Part shown: piece by piece, positions 10,916 through 23,674 of the stretch | Layout: each line of letters starts with the position of its first letter | Position numbering within the stretch: position 1 is the stretch's first letter | Program-made: the position numbers and the translations under genes | Assembly (NCBI RefSeq): GCF_040807025.1 | Contig: NC_090942.1 | Span: 201,864,747-201,928,746, forward strand | Direction: 5' to 3' | DNA from: Struthio camelus | Taxonomy: Eukaryota > Chordata > Aves > Struthioniformes > Struthionidae | Length of the DNA stretch: 64,000 nt | The notes under the pieces: generated by a model | Databases searched by the model: none | What the model was told of the DNA's origin: nothing | The model's input: the letters and a program-made list of their open reading frames with translations, nothing else

Positions 10916-13900
10916 ACCTACAGATAAATCTTCCCTGGTCCCTGCCCTCACTTCCTTTGGGGTGTCGTCTGGTTCCAAGGCATTGTGTTTTAAGAACGTC
11001 TAATCTCTAAATACTCACTTAGTCACAAATGGGAATGAGTTCTGGTGGTCTCGCACACTACTGACCATTTGCAGAAGCTTTGGTTCCTCTTTGACACCCT
11101 TGGCCAGGAGAGGTCTGAACAGCCAACAGCTACTGGAGAGCTTTCCTGAGCAAATTCACAGCTTTTAACAAGTGTTACTGGCTCCTTGCCTCTGTAAGGA
11201 CAAGTCCACATGGACATAGTCACAAGAGGGGAATTTAAGGGAGAGAAAACTTCAAAGTTTCCGATAACAGGCTTTCACTGAAATGTATAATTCATACTAA
11301 TGAGAATTGTGTATAAATTTTTGCTGCATTGTATAATTTGTGCATATGATCCCCTGTAGCTCCTCAGTAAGTATCTTTATCCTTTTTTCTTCAGACAAAA
11401 TAAATCATGTGAGGCCCTTCTGTTCTCTCATTTTCCTATAATTTGCCAACCGTTTGCAATTGGACTAGTCTTTGATTATAATCTTTCCTGCTTCTTGTTG
11501 GACTGGACATGCCTGAACTGGGAGTACACACATTTATCATCTCAGTGTGTGAAGTTTTAAAGGCAAAACACCCAAGTCCTTTGCATAGGATGATGCTTGT
11601 TGTGCCTTATGGCTATGGATTTATAGGGCTGGTCCTACTGATTACATCCCGCTGCTCTGTTCACTAGTTTAGTCATCTTTAATGCTGTTGGTAACCTGCA
11701 ACTCCCACCAACTTCAAGAGGCTTTGTAGATGCGCAACACTTTATAGATACTGAGACCACATAAGGAAAGTTACCTAGGATTTGGTTAGCACTCTGTTTT
11801 ATGTGATAGCTACTCTTGTTCTACTTTATCTCTTAGTTTCTAAGAGCCGGAAATCTTACATCTTTGCTTTAATATCCTTGAATTAATGAATATTTTCTCT
11901 CATATCTGACATCTTTTCTTAATGTAGTACCTAAATATGATACCTATTTTTCATGCCAGCACCTGAGTTTCTCATTCATGTCATGTAAAAACCCATGCAA
12001 GCTGGATCTTTAGTGCTTTCCTGAGCAGCTTAGAATATACTGTGTCCTTTGCTAATGTCCTTAATCTCTGCTTCTGTCAAATAAAATACTGACCTATTTA
12101 TTTTTCTGCCTTCAGAAAAATACCAAAGTGCATGTGGTGCAGTAACAGCTGCTGTTTCCTGACTGCTAGGGAAGAGCCACAGTGTCTCCCTTTCAGAGCT
12201 TTGCTAAAGCCCTTCCCGCTTTTACGTCCCCCTTTCCCCCAGGCGTATGGGCTCTTGCTGTGGCCTCAGCCACCACTGCTGGTGCTTTCGTGTCGTTATC
12301 CACGTCTTTGTCCAGGTTTGGACAAAATAGACTAGAAGCACCACGATGTTGGGCTGGTGGGATTGCACGGTGACAGGGGTGGGTTAACAGCAGGTAGAAG
12401 CGGTCCGAGGGGCTGTCAACCCCCTATTAGTGCCTCTGATGCAGCAATGGCTCCTGCTTCCACAGCTGGAAATGGCCCAACAGCTGTATGCATCCTTGCA
12501 TTGCCTCTTACCCACGCACACATGCACCTACTCCATTTCATACTCCTGCTCTTTGAATTTCATTTTGGCTAATGGTTATTTAGAAAACGTGAGGGGGATA
12601 GGAACCATTGTGTTGCGTTTGCTTTGCACGCGAATGGCAATATAGGAGGGAAGAATGGGGCTGTTTCCAATGGTTCATCTCCCCCGTCTGCCGTGGATGA
12701 AGGTATCAGTGTTGGCTACTCATCTCCTGTTTTCTTCATGGGACCTTCCAGTTTCTCCAGGGCCTCCAATGCTTCACAAGAAGACTCCACACAAGGGCGC
12801 AGAAGAGACGTGGGCACCAAAACACTGCAGAAAATCAATAGTATGCAAGTGGTCTTCTCCCACATGTGCCTTCGAAAATCTCTCCCACAACCTTTTGCAT
12901 CAACACTAACTAGATTTCACCTATAAATCTGCTGCACTTAATCTCCTTGAGTACCTCTCCAGCACTTGCCTCTCATTCCCATCGTAAGCTCCCTTATTGA
13001 CAGACGCACACAAACAACTTTTTTTTCTTTCTCTCAGCCCTCCGTTGTTCAAAATCGACATATGAGGACCGTTCTGGCAGGACTATATCCAGCTCGTTCA
13101 CACCCAAAGTCGTAAACAGTTAAAAATGGGAGGATGGAGCTTCACCCCGCCCAGCCCTCGTGCAACTGCTCACAAGAGGAAGCCAGGCAGCGCTTGGTCC
13201 CTAATTTGAGGACTTGCATGGACATCTCTGGTGTACCCCATGTAGCTGTGGCACATATCTGCACAACTGCATGGTAGTGGCTGTATGTTGTACCCCTGGC
13301 TGCCTTCAATGCTGTGTTCAAGTTATTGTTTCAAAGCTGCCTGATGCAACATCAAAGCAGCAGCCAGATAAAGCACATTCAGGCTGGGAGCTAGTGCGGA
13401 AAGAGGGGAAATCTGCAGCAGAGCAATCATGCAGGGCTTTTTTCTTTCTCGTCAATGGGAGTGAAGGGCATGTAGGACACCCGCTGGCAGAGGGGAAATG
13501 TTATAGGTGTGACCCTGGCCAGACAGAAAATCCAGCCCATCTCAGAATGCTCTTAACTGTTTTTTTTTTTTCTGATTTCCCAGTCTTTTTAGTAAATACT
13601 GATTGGAAATGTTGGAAAGAGTATTTGGACTAGGGCAACAGCATGAAGAGTTAAAAGAATATCTGAGGATAAATACATTAGTTCTTTAATGCAGTAAAGA
13701 GGGATGAATAAGCTGAGGATCATAACAAGATCTATCTCCATTTCAGATCTTGTTTAAGAGATTTGTTATGGAGTATTGTAGACGTAATTAAGCACATAAA
13801 TTGAGGACAACTAGACATAGCCTTATACCAGTCCACAGAAATACGAAAATTGTTATACTAACAAGGATTATATTTCTGTATTCAGAAAGCAAGAAACACA

Positions 13901-16900
13901 ACTATAACCTCTGATGACTCTTGCACAGGTTAAAGCAAGAGCAGCAAGAAAGAGGAAAAGTAAGGAAATGAATGTGTATGAGCATGTGTATGTGTGTGTG
14001 TGCAAGCACGCCTGCATGCTGTGCAGAAGCGTGTGTGCTGTTGTGATTCCTTGGCAGTTTTGACACAAAAAAAACAACTCCTTTGGATGGGTGCTAGAAA
14101 AGTTCTTTAAAAATTAAGGTAGCTTCCAGAAGAAAAAGGCCTCAGCAGGTTAACCTACAAATTCCACAGTAAAGCAAAACCAATGACCATCTACGGTTGG
14201 GATTGGATTGAGTTTTATGGGTACTAGGAGTTTTCACACTAATTATTTTTTTACTTGCAAAGCAGCATCTACCTAACGAGTCTACATTTCCATAAAAACA
14301 TGAATTAACCTTTTTTACTCACCCGTTGACTGACTGGAGAAATTGAGACCTGAGTGCTGAAGTTATGTGCTTATGTTCCCCCACAAAAATCAGGAGAAAA
14401 GATATAAATTTTGATAATCTATATGAAAGTTATAAATGACACCTATTCTGTCAAGATTTAAGGAAGTTAAAAAGAAAGCTACTATGGGGGAAGAGAAACC
14501 ACAAATTTAACTAATTGAGATAAATAATTCCAGGCAGCTCTGTCAGCTGGCAGCTCTTGTTTTTGAAGCTTATTTTTTAATAAGATCTTGTGAATTTCCC
14601 TGTTGATTCTCCAAGTCTTTATCACTTAGAAAATCTAGCAGTTTCGTATTTTTTAAGTTTTTTTAAATGAAACTGTCTGCCACAAACACGTCAATTTGTG
14701 CCTCCGAATTCTGCAGTTGTTCCAGTCATGCATGGACATTTAATCAGGTTTATATCCTCAAGCATAAGGACATACATATACATATATATGTGTGCACTAT
14801 ACGCTAGCTGTTTGATTTCAAAGACTCTCTGAACGTAGCTGGGTAAGTGTTAATGTCTGCAGCCTGTTGGTGTCTAACGAGACACAGGTAAGCAGCCACA
14901 TGGAGAAAAATACAAGCCGGCCAGGCGTCACAGGGGCAGGATATTGCCCTGTTGAACGGTGAGCTGTGTGCATCCTCCCCGTCCACGGCCATCACTGGCC
15001 TTCGAGGCCCGGGGTGTGTGTGGCAGCTTTTCCTTCCTCCCTCGGTCCTGCTCCAGGCTGCTGGGGGTGTTGGGTGCCCAGCTGAGCTCTTCAGCACCTG
15101 GCTGCTCTCCTTGGGCTGGTCCCTTGCTGGGGGGGCACGCGGCAGTCCAGACCTTTTGGCTTTCCACCGAACTAATCCACCTGCCAAGGTCGGCGCCTTT
15201 GGTCGGGCACTGCCTTGAGTTGGGTACTGCTCAGTTTGGGTGCTGCATTTTATCCACAGCTCCTGGAGGCTGTTCTGCAGAAGGCTTGTCCTTTCCTGAT
15301 TTTGCTTTATTGCCATAAAGAAAAAAGACGTATTGGTCTGTGCTACTTTTGAGGCTAAGAATATGAGGCATCTATGTTTGAAAATAATGTTGAGCATGAT
15401 GTCTCTCATCCGCATGTGTGGGAAGAGGAAAAGGAGTGAAGAAATCACCTCTGTTGCATTCAGTCTTTGAAGAGTGTCAAGGAGAATTCTAATTTTGCAC
15501 GGTGTACTTTTCCCTTAAGGAAGTTTTAGAAGATACAGCTGAAAAATGGCTGCAAATAACTGAAGTGATCAGAAACAGAAATCAGATGAAGGGGTTTTAC
15601 CTGGGACTTCTTGTGAAACTCAGCTGCTTTCCAAGCTGCCACATTTCCCTCTCGAATCTGTGGCCTTTTACTAGCAAGAGGAAACTGTGAGATAAGAACT
15701 GGAAGGGCCCAAAAACGAGTAACTGGCAAACTGACCTAACTCACTTTGGTAATGATACTTCCCCAGTCAGACATGGGAATGCAGACCACAGCTGGCATTT
15801 ACCTACTCAGGTAACGCAAACTCAGGAGCTCTTTGTGGGGTTAGGTAGAACTCTAGTAGCCTTTTTAGATTTTTGTTTTCAGGGTTAATTCAGTTAAAGA
15901 AAAACTATCCTGGCCAGACTGGTTTGCCCTTGCCCGGTAAGGAGAAAAGAGAAAGGCATGAGCGGTCTTACCCTCCTCATACCATCATGTGGCACTAGCC
16001 ACAAGTTTGGGGATGCTTCACTTTGCTTTCCAGCTGCTCTTGGCAGTCGGTGTGGGCTCGGGCCGTCGATACCTGTTGTCTGGTAGCAGAGCGGGTCGCT
16101 CTGCGCAGGGAGCAATACCCCGGCCTGACCGACGGGGCAGCCTGCAGCTGAGTTCTCCCTGGAGGGAACCTCCTTTTTGTCACCGTTTGCTGGGGTTTTT
16201 TTAAAATCTTTATTTGTTATTGCACCTCTTCTTTCATGGACAGATTCACACCGGGAGCAATCTGGCAAGGAGCCACAAAGCCTGTGGAGATCCCATGAGC
16301 GAGGCTGGGAGCGCTCTGCCTCCCTGAGAGCTTCCTCACCACCCACTTGTTTTCCAGTTTATCCCTCGGGGAATAGAAAGCCAATGCCGCTCTGGTCCCA
16401 GTTTCCACAACTCCAGTAATCATGTATGCTCCAAATTAAACAGAGTTTATGCTTTTTTTAATTTCAAGAGCAAAGTTTTGCAGTATCAGGTGCAAATATT
16501 CCTTTGCAGCAATGCTAACAAGACTGGCTTAAACCTGCCCTTAATGTGTGTGTGGTCACTCGAAGTGACTACTGCTGTCAAGTGATCATTCTGCTTTTTA
16601 GATGAGGAGGATGTCTACTTCAGTAATATTTTCAGCAAAATCTACATCTTTTTTCAGCTTTCAAAAAGAACGTGGAGTAAATAGAAAAGGTATAACGCTG
16701 AAATGTGAGAGCTCGCTGTGGGGGATTGCTTTCTGTGGGAGCAGAATTAATTAAGTCTTTTGCTACTTGCTGCAAACAAAATGAGTGGCTAAGATTTGCA
16801 AATTGAAAATCTTTTTGGAAAGGTGGGTTCTGCAGAGCCTCCAGGACTGTATGCAGTCACTTGAACCACCTGCAGCAAACACCACCTCCCTATCTGTGCT

Positions 16901-19900
16901 CGACAAAAATCAGGTGAGATTATTATTTCTGTTCTGGGAATGCAATGAAGTTATTCATGGATTTATAAAAACAAATATCAACCATTTATAGTTTGATAAC
17001 AGTGATTCATGATATATTTTATGTACTAGAGGAGCAACAGAAAGATATTGGAAAGCTGTGGTTTCGCAGTGCAAAACCTCAAGAAGCGTGTTCAGAAATA
17101 CAACTGTTTCAAGACTATAAGAACCACCACTTATCCATCTGAATCACTGGAGACTAGGCCAGGGCAAATGAGTTTTGTAAATGCTTTTTTAAAATCATGT
17201 GAAAAAATCATTGTCTTAATAATGCAGGTATCCACACATTCTGTAATACTGGCTACTAATTAAATCATTTGGAGACTGAAAAATGCAGATAAAGTAAGCA
17301 GGAATTGAACTGGTCTGTAGTATTAGTCTCCTTAGGAAATTCTCAATTGAATTTTTACAGATAAATACTCAAATGATCAGAGAGACGGGAAACCACCTTT
17401 TCAAAAATCACTGTTTAGTATATGTAGCCCATATATCTCTAATATTGATCCCTTTGCATGCATAAAGGGCAAAAAGGATGTGATATATATGAGGTCAATA
17501 CTTACTGTAATATATTAATGTCCAAATCTTTTTTATGTGTCAGATAAACCCATTCTTCCTCTTTGTTACTGACACACAGCATCAGCCTGAGGAAAGACTG
17601 TAAAATACGGACCTAAAGCTGACAAGTTTGAGGTGTATCAAACATGGCCCAGAGGCTCCTAGAGGCAGTGCACAAGTAACCTGGACATAATGTGCTCAAG
17701 GTGTTGCTATTGCCTTGCTTGGAAGGATGCATTTGGCTTTTCCCTCCATGCCACCTACAGCTCTCCTTTTCCCTTTGGAAAAGCTGCTTCTCCTGGAGGT
17801 GCTTATCTCCCAATTTCTGAGTGGCCAGAGACTGGGATTAGAGGTGCTCTCCTCTCCTAGAGACCTCGTTGGAAATGCAGGAAAGGGAAATCCTTGCCAG
17901 TGAGCATCTTGCTCTCTGTGGATGCCTCCAACTCCACAGTTCCCCAGGCCAGTGCCAGAGGAATCTCCTTGCTGTTCCCTGGGGTCCACTGCTGCAGGGA
18001 GAGCAGTGAGAACCATGGCTTTGGAGAACCATCTCCTGCGTCGACACAGGGCTGGCCACTGTGCATCCAATTGTCCTCCTCAGTATCCTAACATCTAAAA
18101 ATTTAGTCTCTCTGCTCTACACTGTCTTTGAAGTAGGTTTTGCTGGTTTAGCTCTGAGTTAAGTCAGCTAGTGTCTTTGTATTACATCCTTGGTTTTTGG
18201 TGCTTTCATTTAGCTTTTATTCAGCTGTTTAAACTAGAATATATGCACCCAAGTTCAGGTTTATGCATTGTCTAGATCTCCTGCTCCTCTCACTTCAAAA
18301 GTTTTTGATATGAGTTACTGGGAAGCGCAGCTTTTTGCATCTTTTTTAAAACTATCTTACATAATCAGGCCCAAGGGGTTCTGCTTGACCTTGACGTTAC
18401 AGATGTGATATAAAAATAACTATATTTTAAAGCTATCCGTTTGTAATTTAGCCTACTGGAATGACTGTCCAGCCATGGCTTTCTCAGTAAAGAGAAACAG
18501 ATTAAACAGAGATTCATAGTGGCATTCTCCAGAGCCTTTTCTCTTCCAAATATGTAGAATGACAAATATTTTACCAGTCTGAAATGAAAGATGAAAATGT
18601 TTGATTATTGCTTCCTGCCCTTTTGAGAGTATTCTATGCTGTTGTTTTTGTAATTAATTCTTATTACATTTGAATATAAAATAAATAGCACAAACCATGC
18701 ACAAACACCTAATTACAAGATAATAATTTACCATCTGACTGCTAAGATCCTTAAAATTTTCAGAATTCTCTCCAGAATAATAATATACTCTCCTAACAAG
18801 CAACAGGTTAAAGTATTTCCTTAGGGTAAGTTACTTTTCACTTTTGATGTTAAGACAAAAATTCACTGAAAACTTTTCTCCCTATCTAGAAGCAAATACT
18901 TTGCAATGGTTTATTATAATTGAACCATAATGTTCAGGGGAGAAAAAAAAACCTCCCTAGAGGAAATACCCTATCAATACTATAAATGTTTAATAGAAAT
19001 TCATCATTCCCTCCACCTTGTTTGTAATCCAAAGGCAATAGTCAGATACTGGAACCACTCCAAATTTACATTACTGTTCTATTCCATTGTGTTCTAGTCT
19101 ATCTTTTTTTTTTTATGAATGCTTATCACTGTAATATCCAAATGCCTTCCCAACCTTCAGTAAGGGAACTTATTCATAGCAGTGTGATGTAGTCTTTTTC
19201 TAACCTTTTTCTCTTTTATTTGTGTAATGAAGTAATTTGGTAGGGTTGTTTTTATTAGAGATATGCATAGCTATTTATTTACACTGGAGAAAATAGGGAG
19301 AAGGGTACCTTGCATTTGGGGGAGAGGGTTGTGAGACTGAATGTCTTTAATCCCTCAGGGAATTCATTCCTGGAGTTTGGGCTGGCCCCAGAGAGAGTTT
19401 TGTCTCCAGCTCTTGCAGGACTTCACTTTGCGAGTAAGAAGCCCTAGCGTGTTAGGAGAAGATTCTCCCGTCGCTGTTCCCATCCTGGCACTGTGGGCGC
19501 CCTTTCAAATGCCCTGGCTGTATCCAGTTGTAAGCCCTGAGACCATGAGCGTGACTTCCTATCGTGTCCACTCACACCTCTTTACGCCTTCGCAGGGACC
19601 CTGGACCCCTGAGACGTGCCTCCCTACCATGCCAGACCTCTGTGAAGATGCTTCTGTGTCATCAGATTTGGGTCCACTGATTTCCAGGGACCTTTGATTA
19701 AGCCCTTACCAAGAGCTGAATCTGGGCCAGTATATTTAGATTTTTACACGTCCCTGATGATAAACCAGCTCAAAGCTTCCCGCCCCCATGCAATAGCATT
19801 ATACCTCTGCATTTAAAGTCTTCTCCGTTGTAACTAGAGAGAACGGAAAGAGCGAGGATTTAAGCCTACTCACAAAAGCTTTAAGTAAAATGTGATTAAG

Positions 19901-20794
19901 CTGATTCAGATTAAAACTTTCAGGAGATATATGCATGATCCATGCTTAATTACCTCAGTGTAGCCTGAGTCATCTTCCATCCCAGTCAGCTCTTGCTCAG
20001 CCGCTGCTGGGCAGGGTCAGAGAGGCTCCTCTCTTCTTGCTCGCGACACTTTGGTGAAGCTCAGCTACCCCAAGCACACAAGTGCAGAGCATGACCAAAG
20101 CCCATGGGGAGTCACAGAGCCACCCCGGCAGCATTGGGGTTGGGGGGATCACACTGCTGGGGAGAAGCTGATTTACAGCAGGGGCTGGCTGTGCCTAGCA
20201 CCGACTGCAGCCATGCAGCTGTTACAGGGTCTCCCGGGCACAGTCGGTGGCAAATCCTGTTAGTTCAGCTTCACCCTCTTTCTTGCCTTCCTTTGTGTTG
20301 GTCTTGCCTTGGTTCTTCCTCCTGTCTCCTTTCCCACAGGAGGCTTTCGGTAGTCCTTGTCCGCTTGCCAGGCAGGTGCCACAACAGATGGTTGTGCCAC
20401 TCTGAGTGCTCTCGGCCATACCCTGGCTTGCCAGTGTGACATAACCTCCATGTTTGTGCTCTGCGCCGGGTTGCTCCTGGCCATGAGACGACCAGCACAA
20501 AATGGCCCAACATTCATGCTATTTAACCCTCTCGCTCTCCAAACACGAATGATTGCACCCAAACTAACTTGCCCTCTGGTCTGATCTTTAATGCAGCCAG
20601 CTAATGGAGATGAACTAACCTAAGGAGAGCAAAAAAGGCATTTTATAATGAGAGGCACTGCCTGCTGGCATAAGACCAAGAACAAAGTATTTTTAAATCA
20701 GGTGCTGACATTGATTCTCCTCTTTGATACCTTGATAAGGTATGCGTTTGTCTCCATGTGTCATAGGCAGACAATAAATACAAATTCACTTTCC
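10916..20794. other. Gene-poor region, no gene recognised
   Basis: Almost 10 kb without a recognisable exon. GC-richer patches occur at about 14,940-15,230, 15,900-16,350, 17,700-18,060 and 20,050-20,500. Open frames there (up to about 214 codons on the minus strand at 14,804-15,448) have compositionally biased, domain-free translations and overlap frames on the other strand. An AT-rich block at 18,640-18,740 is rich in TAATTA-type motifs. Short TG runs occur near 13,980-14,003. Confidence 0.5.
11624..11745 (+). repeat. Possible ancient amniote repeat
   Basis: GGGCTGGTCCTACTGA and AACTCCCACCAACTTCAAGAGG resemble the GGCCTGATCCTGCA and AACTCCCATTGACTTCAATGG phrases common in old sauropsid interspersed repeats. 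The match is by eye only and the copy is strongly decayed. Confidence 0.3.
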
Positions 20795-20870
20795 TAAGGC
20801 TGTTGTGAGGACTCATTTGTTAAAATTTAGATTGAGAAGCTCAAAAGCATTAAATGAAATGTTCCTATGT
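20795..20870 (+). repeat. MIR-like SINE 3' part, fragment
   Basis: CTAAGGCTGTTGTGAGGACT, then TCATTTGTTAAAATTTAGAT and AAGCTCAAAAGC, follow the order of the MIR segment after the CORE (CATAGGGTTGTTGTGAGGATTAAATGAG, then TGTAAAGCGCTT). No head or CORE is detectable, so this is a partial copy. Confidence 0.5.
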
Positions 20871-23396
20871 AGAGTGGAAGTAGATGCATAACCTTACAGC
20901 AGAAAAGGTGTATTCATATTAACAAGAGCTTGTTGCAATTTATTCTGTTCCTCAAAATCTAGGTAAAAAAACCAAAAATCCCTGCTGATCCCTTTTTAGT
21001 TTTGAATCAGCACGATAAAAAAACATCTGCTAGAGCTAATGACTGCATTTGCATAGATTACATGTGACAATCCAGCACACAACAGGGTGTCCTGCCATGT
21101 ACACAACAAGCCGCAAGGGTGATATACTTCTTTGGCATTTATTGCCAGAAGTCAGATACACTTCTACAATAATACCACCAGCTCGTTTCCAGGAGGGCTT
21201 TGGCTAGCGGCTGCAGAGAAAAATGACTGATTCCCTCTCATCCTCCGAGCTGGAGGGTGTGAGGGTCTGTCCTGCCAAGTGTCAGGGGAGACGGAGGAAA
21301 GCTGGGACGACGGCATCCAGAAAAATCTCTGGGGCAGTGAGGCCAACAAGTCAGCTTCTATTTGGCTCCAGGCTGAGAAAGACAAGTCTGGTGCCTTGGT
21401 GCAGAGGTCTCAGCACTACCTGTGCCCCAGAGGGGGGTGCTGGGCTAGGGGCTCAGCAGCCTCCACACACAGCAACGTGCGGGGCCTGCGGGCAGCCCTT
21501 GCATTGGCCAAAGCCTGGGGAGGGACGACGGGCACCTGTCATGGAGTATTATGGCCCGATGCCGCAGTGGAGTTGGAGGGAAAAAATAATTCCTTTGTGT
21601 TTTCATCACAGTGGCTGGGTTTACGGTATTGCTGTGTTATTCTTGCAGTGGTGGCTCTAGACAAATGCAAGACGACAATTTGTATCCTAAGGCAAACTGG
21701 CTTTGATATGGTGCTACTCCTTTTTGCTTTGCTTAATTGGGCTAACAGAAAAAGACAACAGCTGCGATGGTGAGAATGAAAAATGCCCTTACTCGTCTTG
21801 GTTTTGACAGCAATCAGCCTGACAAGGGATTATCAATTGATCTGAGATAAGTGTGTGTTGGATGTGGTTTGGTGTCCATTTATCCCCTTTACTGTTTTGC
21901 AGATACAATTGCACTTCCAAAAGTAATATGGAAAAAAATGTTTTGAGGGACAGTCAACTCTTTGGGATGTTTAAATAAGACAAAAACATGAAAAGGAGAA
22001 GCAGCTTTCTGAAAAAAATGCTTTAAGGGCACTTATGTGTTTATGTGTGTGCAGATGTGTGCAGTGAAGTGAATAGGTAAAAAGAGAGGCAGGCAATGGG
22101 CACACATTGAAAAAAATCAGGTCATTTTTACCAGCTTGTCTTCCAAGACTGCAGATTTGATAGTTGCAGTGCTTCCTTCTGGCCTTGTAATCCACTAGTT
22201 CAGGCGAAGCTCTGCGACCACCTGTCAGCTTATTTTTGCAAAGCGCGGTGGAAAAGCTTTGTGAAAAGGACTGGATGATCTTGACCATCTTGTCTGTAAC
22301 ATATGACATCTTTTGGACTGGAGCAAGGGTTTCTCCTTGAGGTTTGCTAGAGGCAGAGCACTACATATATTGGCTAGCAGTCAAGAGAAAAGGGCTTTCC
22401 TCAGGCGGCTGTGACACACAGCAGGCCTGTACTGCCTGTTTTGCTCTCCCCTGGCCCTGATCCAGCACTGTGGGGCTCAGCGGGAGTGTTGGAGTTGTCT
22501 TCAGTAGATGCTGAATCCAGCTATTGTGTGTGAGAACATTATTCCAGAGAGTCCTCTGGTTCCCCAGAGCAGGCTGGGGAATGGTTGCTCTATATCTTGG
22601 GCATCCGACCAGCCAACTGGCCAGGCCTCATAGTATGTTTTTTGAACGCTCCTTGTGCCAATGATGCCTCCACTGAAACCTGTTTTAACTGAGCAAGAGG
22701 AAGAGTGGAAGTCCTTTTAGGATTAATCCTCTTAGTACTTATCTGTTCCTAAACTGAACTGTACTTGTCGGATATTTTAGTGAAACTGCCAGAAATCAAC
22801 ACCCACTGCTTCATTTTCTTAGTGACAAAAAAAGGAGAAAGAAAAAACCAAAAAGCTGTCCTTTAGCTGACATTCAGTTTGAATTGATCGAGTGATCTGC
22901 TGTCAGAGCAACAGCTTTTGTCAAAAATAGCCTTTTGGAAAAAACTCCGGTATTATTTGTGTAGCATGTGCTGCACAATGCTCTTTAGTGAGAGTAAGGT
23001 GTGAGGGACCAATATTTAAAAGGTAACAGTGAAAATGCCAGGTGTGAAATGATTCAGGTGCTTCACTATGAGCTGCCAGAGTCCCTATGACTATCTCAAG
23101 CTAACAAGTTCACTAGTTTGTATCAAGGCATCATTTTTAGAAAGAATAAGTTGTGTCAGATTTCTTTAGAATCTCTCACAGCTCTGACTGACTGATAAAA
23201 AACAAAATCCAGGCTGCATCAATCCTTTCCAGTGGCATAGCTGTGACCACAGACCTGCTCCTACAGCCTCCTGACCATGTTAGTGCTCCCACTGGTGCAA
23301 GAAATAGGCATCACAGGTGCACCTGCGTGCAGCAATGCACATATTTGCATTAGACGTGATCGAAATTGTTTTATTTCTGTAGGTTTTCTCCGAATA

Positions 23397-23431
23397 CAAA
23401 AACTGAAAGCTCAAAAACTGAAAGCTGAAAA
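23397..23431 (+). repeat. Two-copy 15-mer direct repeat
   Basis: AAAAACTGAAAGCTC is followed directly by AAAAACTGAAAGCTG, then by a further AAAAAT. It is a short local duplication with no coding significance that I can support. Confidence 0.7.
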
Positions 23432-23641
23432 ATGTTGTCTGATATTTTTGGGAAAGGAAGGAGACAACTTAAAAGCCATAAATGTTGACGCATTTGTAGA
23501 GGAGCTGATCTGAGCAAACACAGGGTTTTTTCTCTGAATGTTTTGGCCTGGACTCCTTTTACAGTCAGAAGAGAAAGAGCTTTTAGGATAAGATTTATGT
23601 CATTCTTAAACTGACATCTAAAATAGGTCAATTATATTGCA

Positions 23642-23674
23642 CCTAAGAACACCCTAAGAACACCCTAAGAACAC
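23642..23674 (+). repeat. 11-bp tandem repeat, three perfect copies
   Basis: The unit CCTAAGAACAC occurs three times head to tail without mismatch. Each junction contains the telomere-like hexamer CCCTAA. This is a microsatellite/minisatellite seed rather than an interstitial telomere, since the hexamer itself is not tandem. Confidence 0.95.

Noticed and set aside
14804-15448. 214-codon minus-strand open frame
   Set aside because: No recognisable domain, mixed low-complexity composition, overlapping frames on the other strand, and no promoter or splice context.
21279-21773. 164-codon plus-strand open frame
   Set aside because: It overlaps another frame of 145 codons on the same strand in a GC-richer patch. 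Neither shows a domain.
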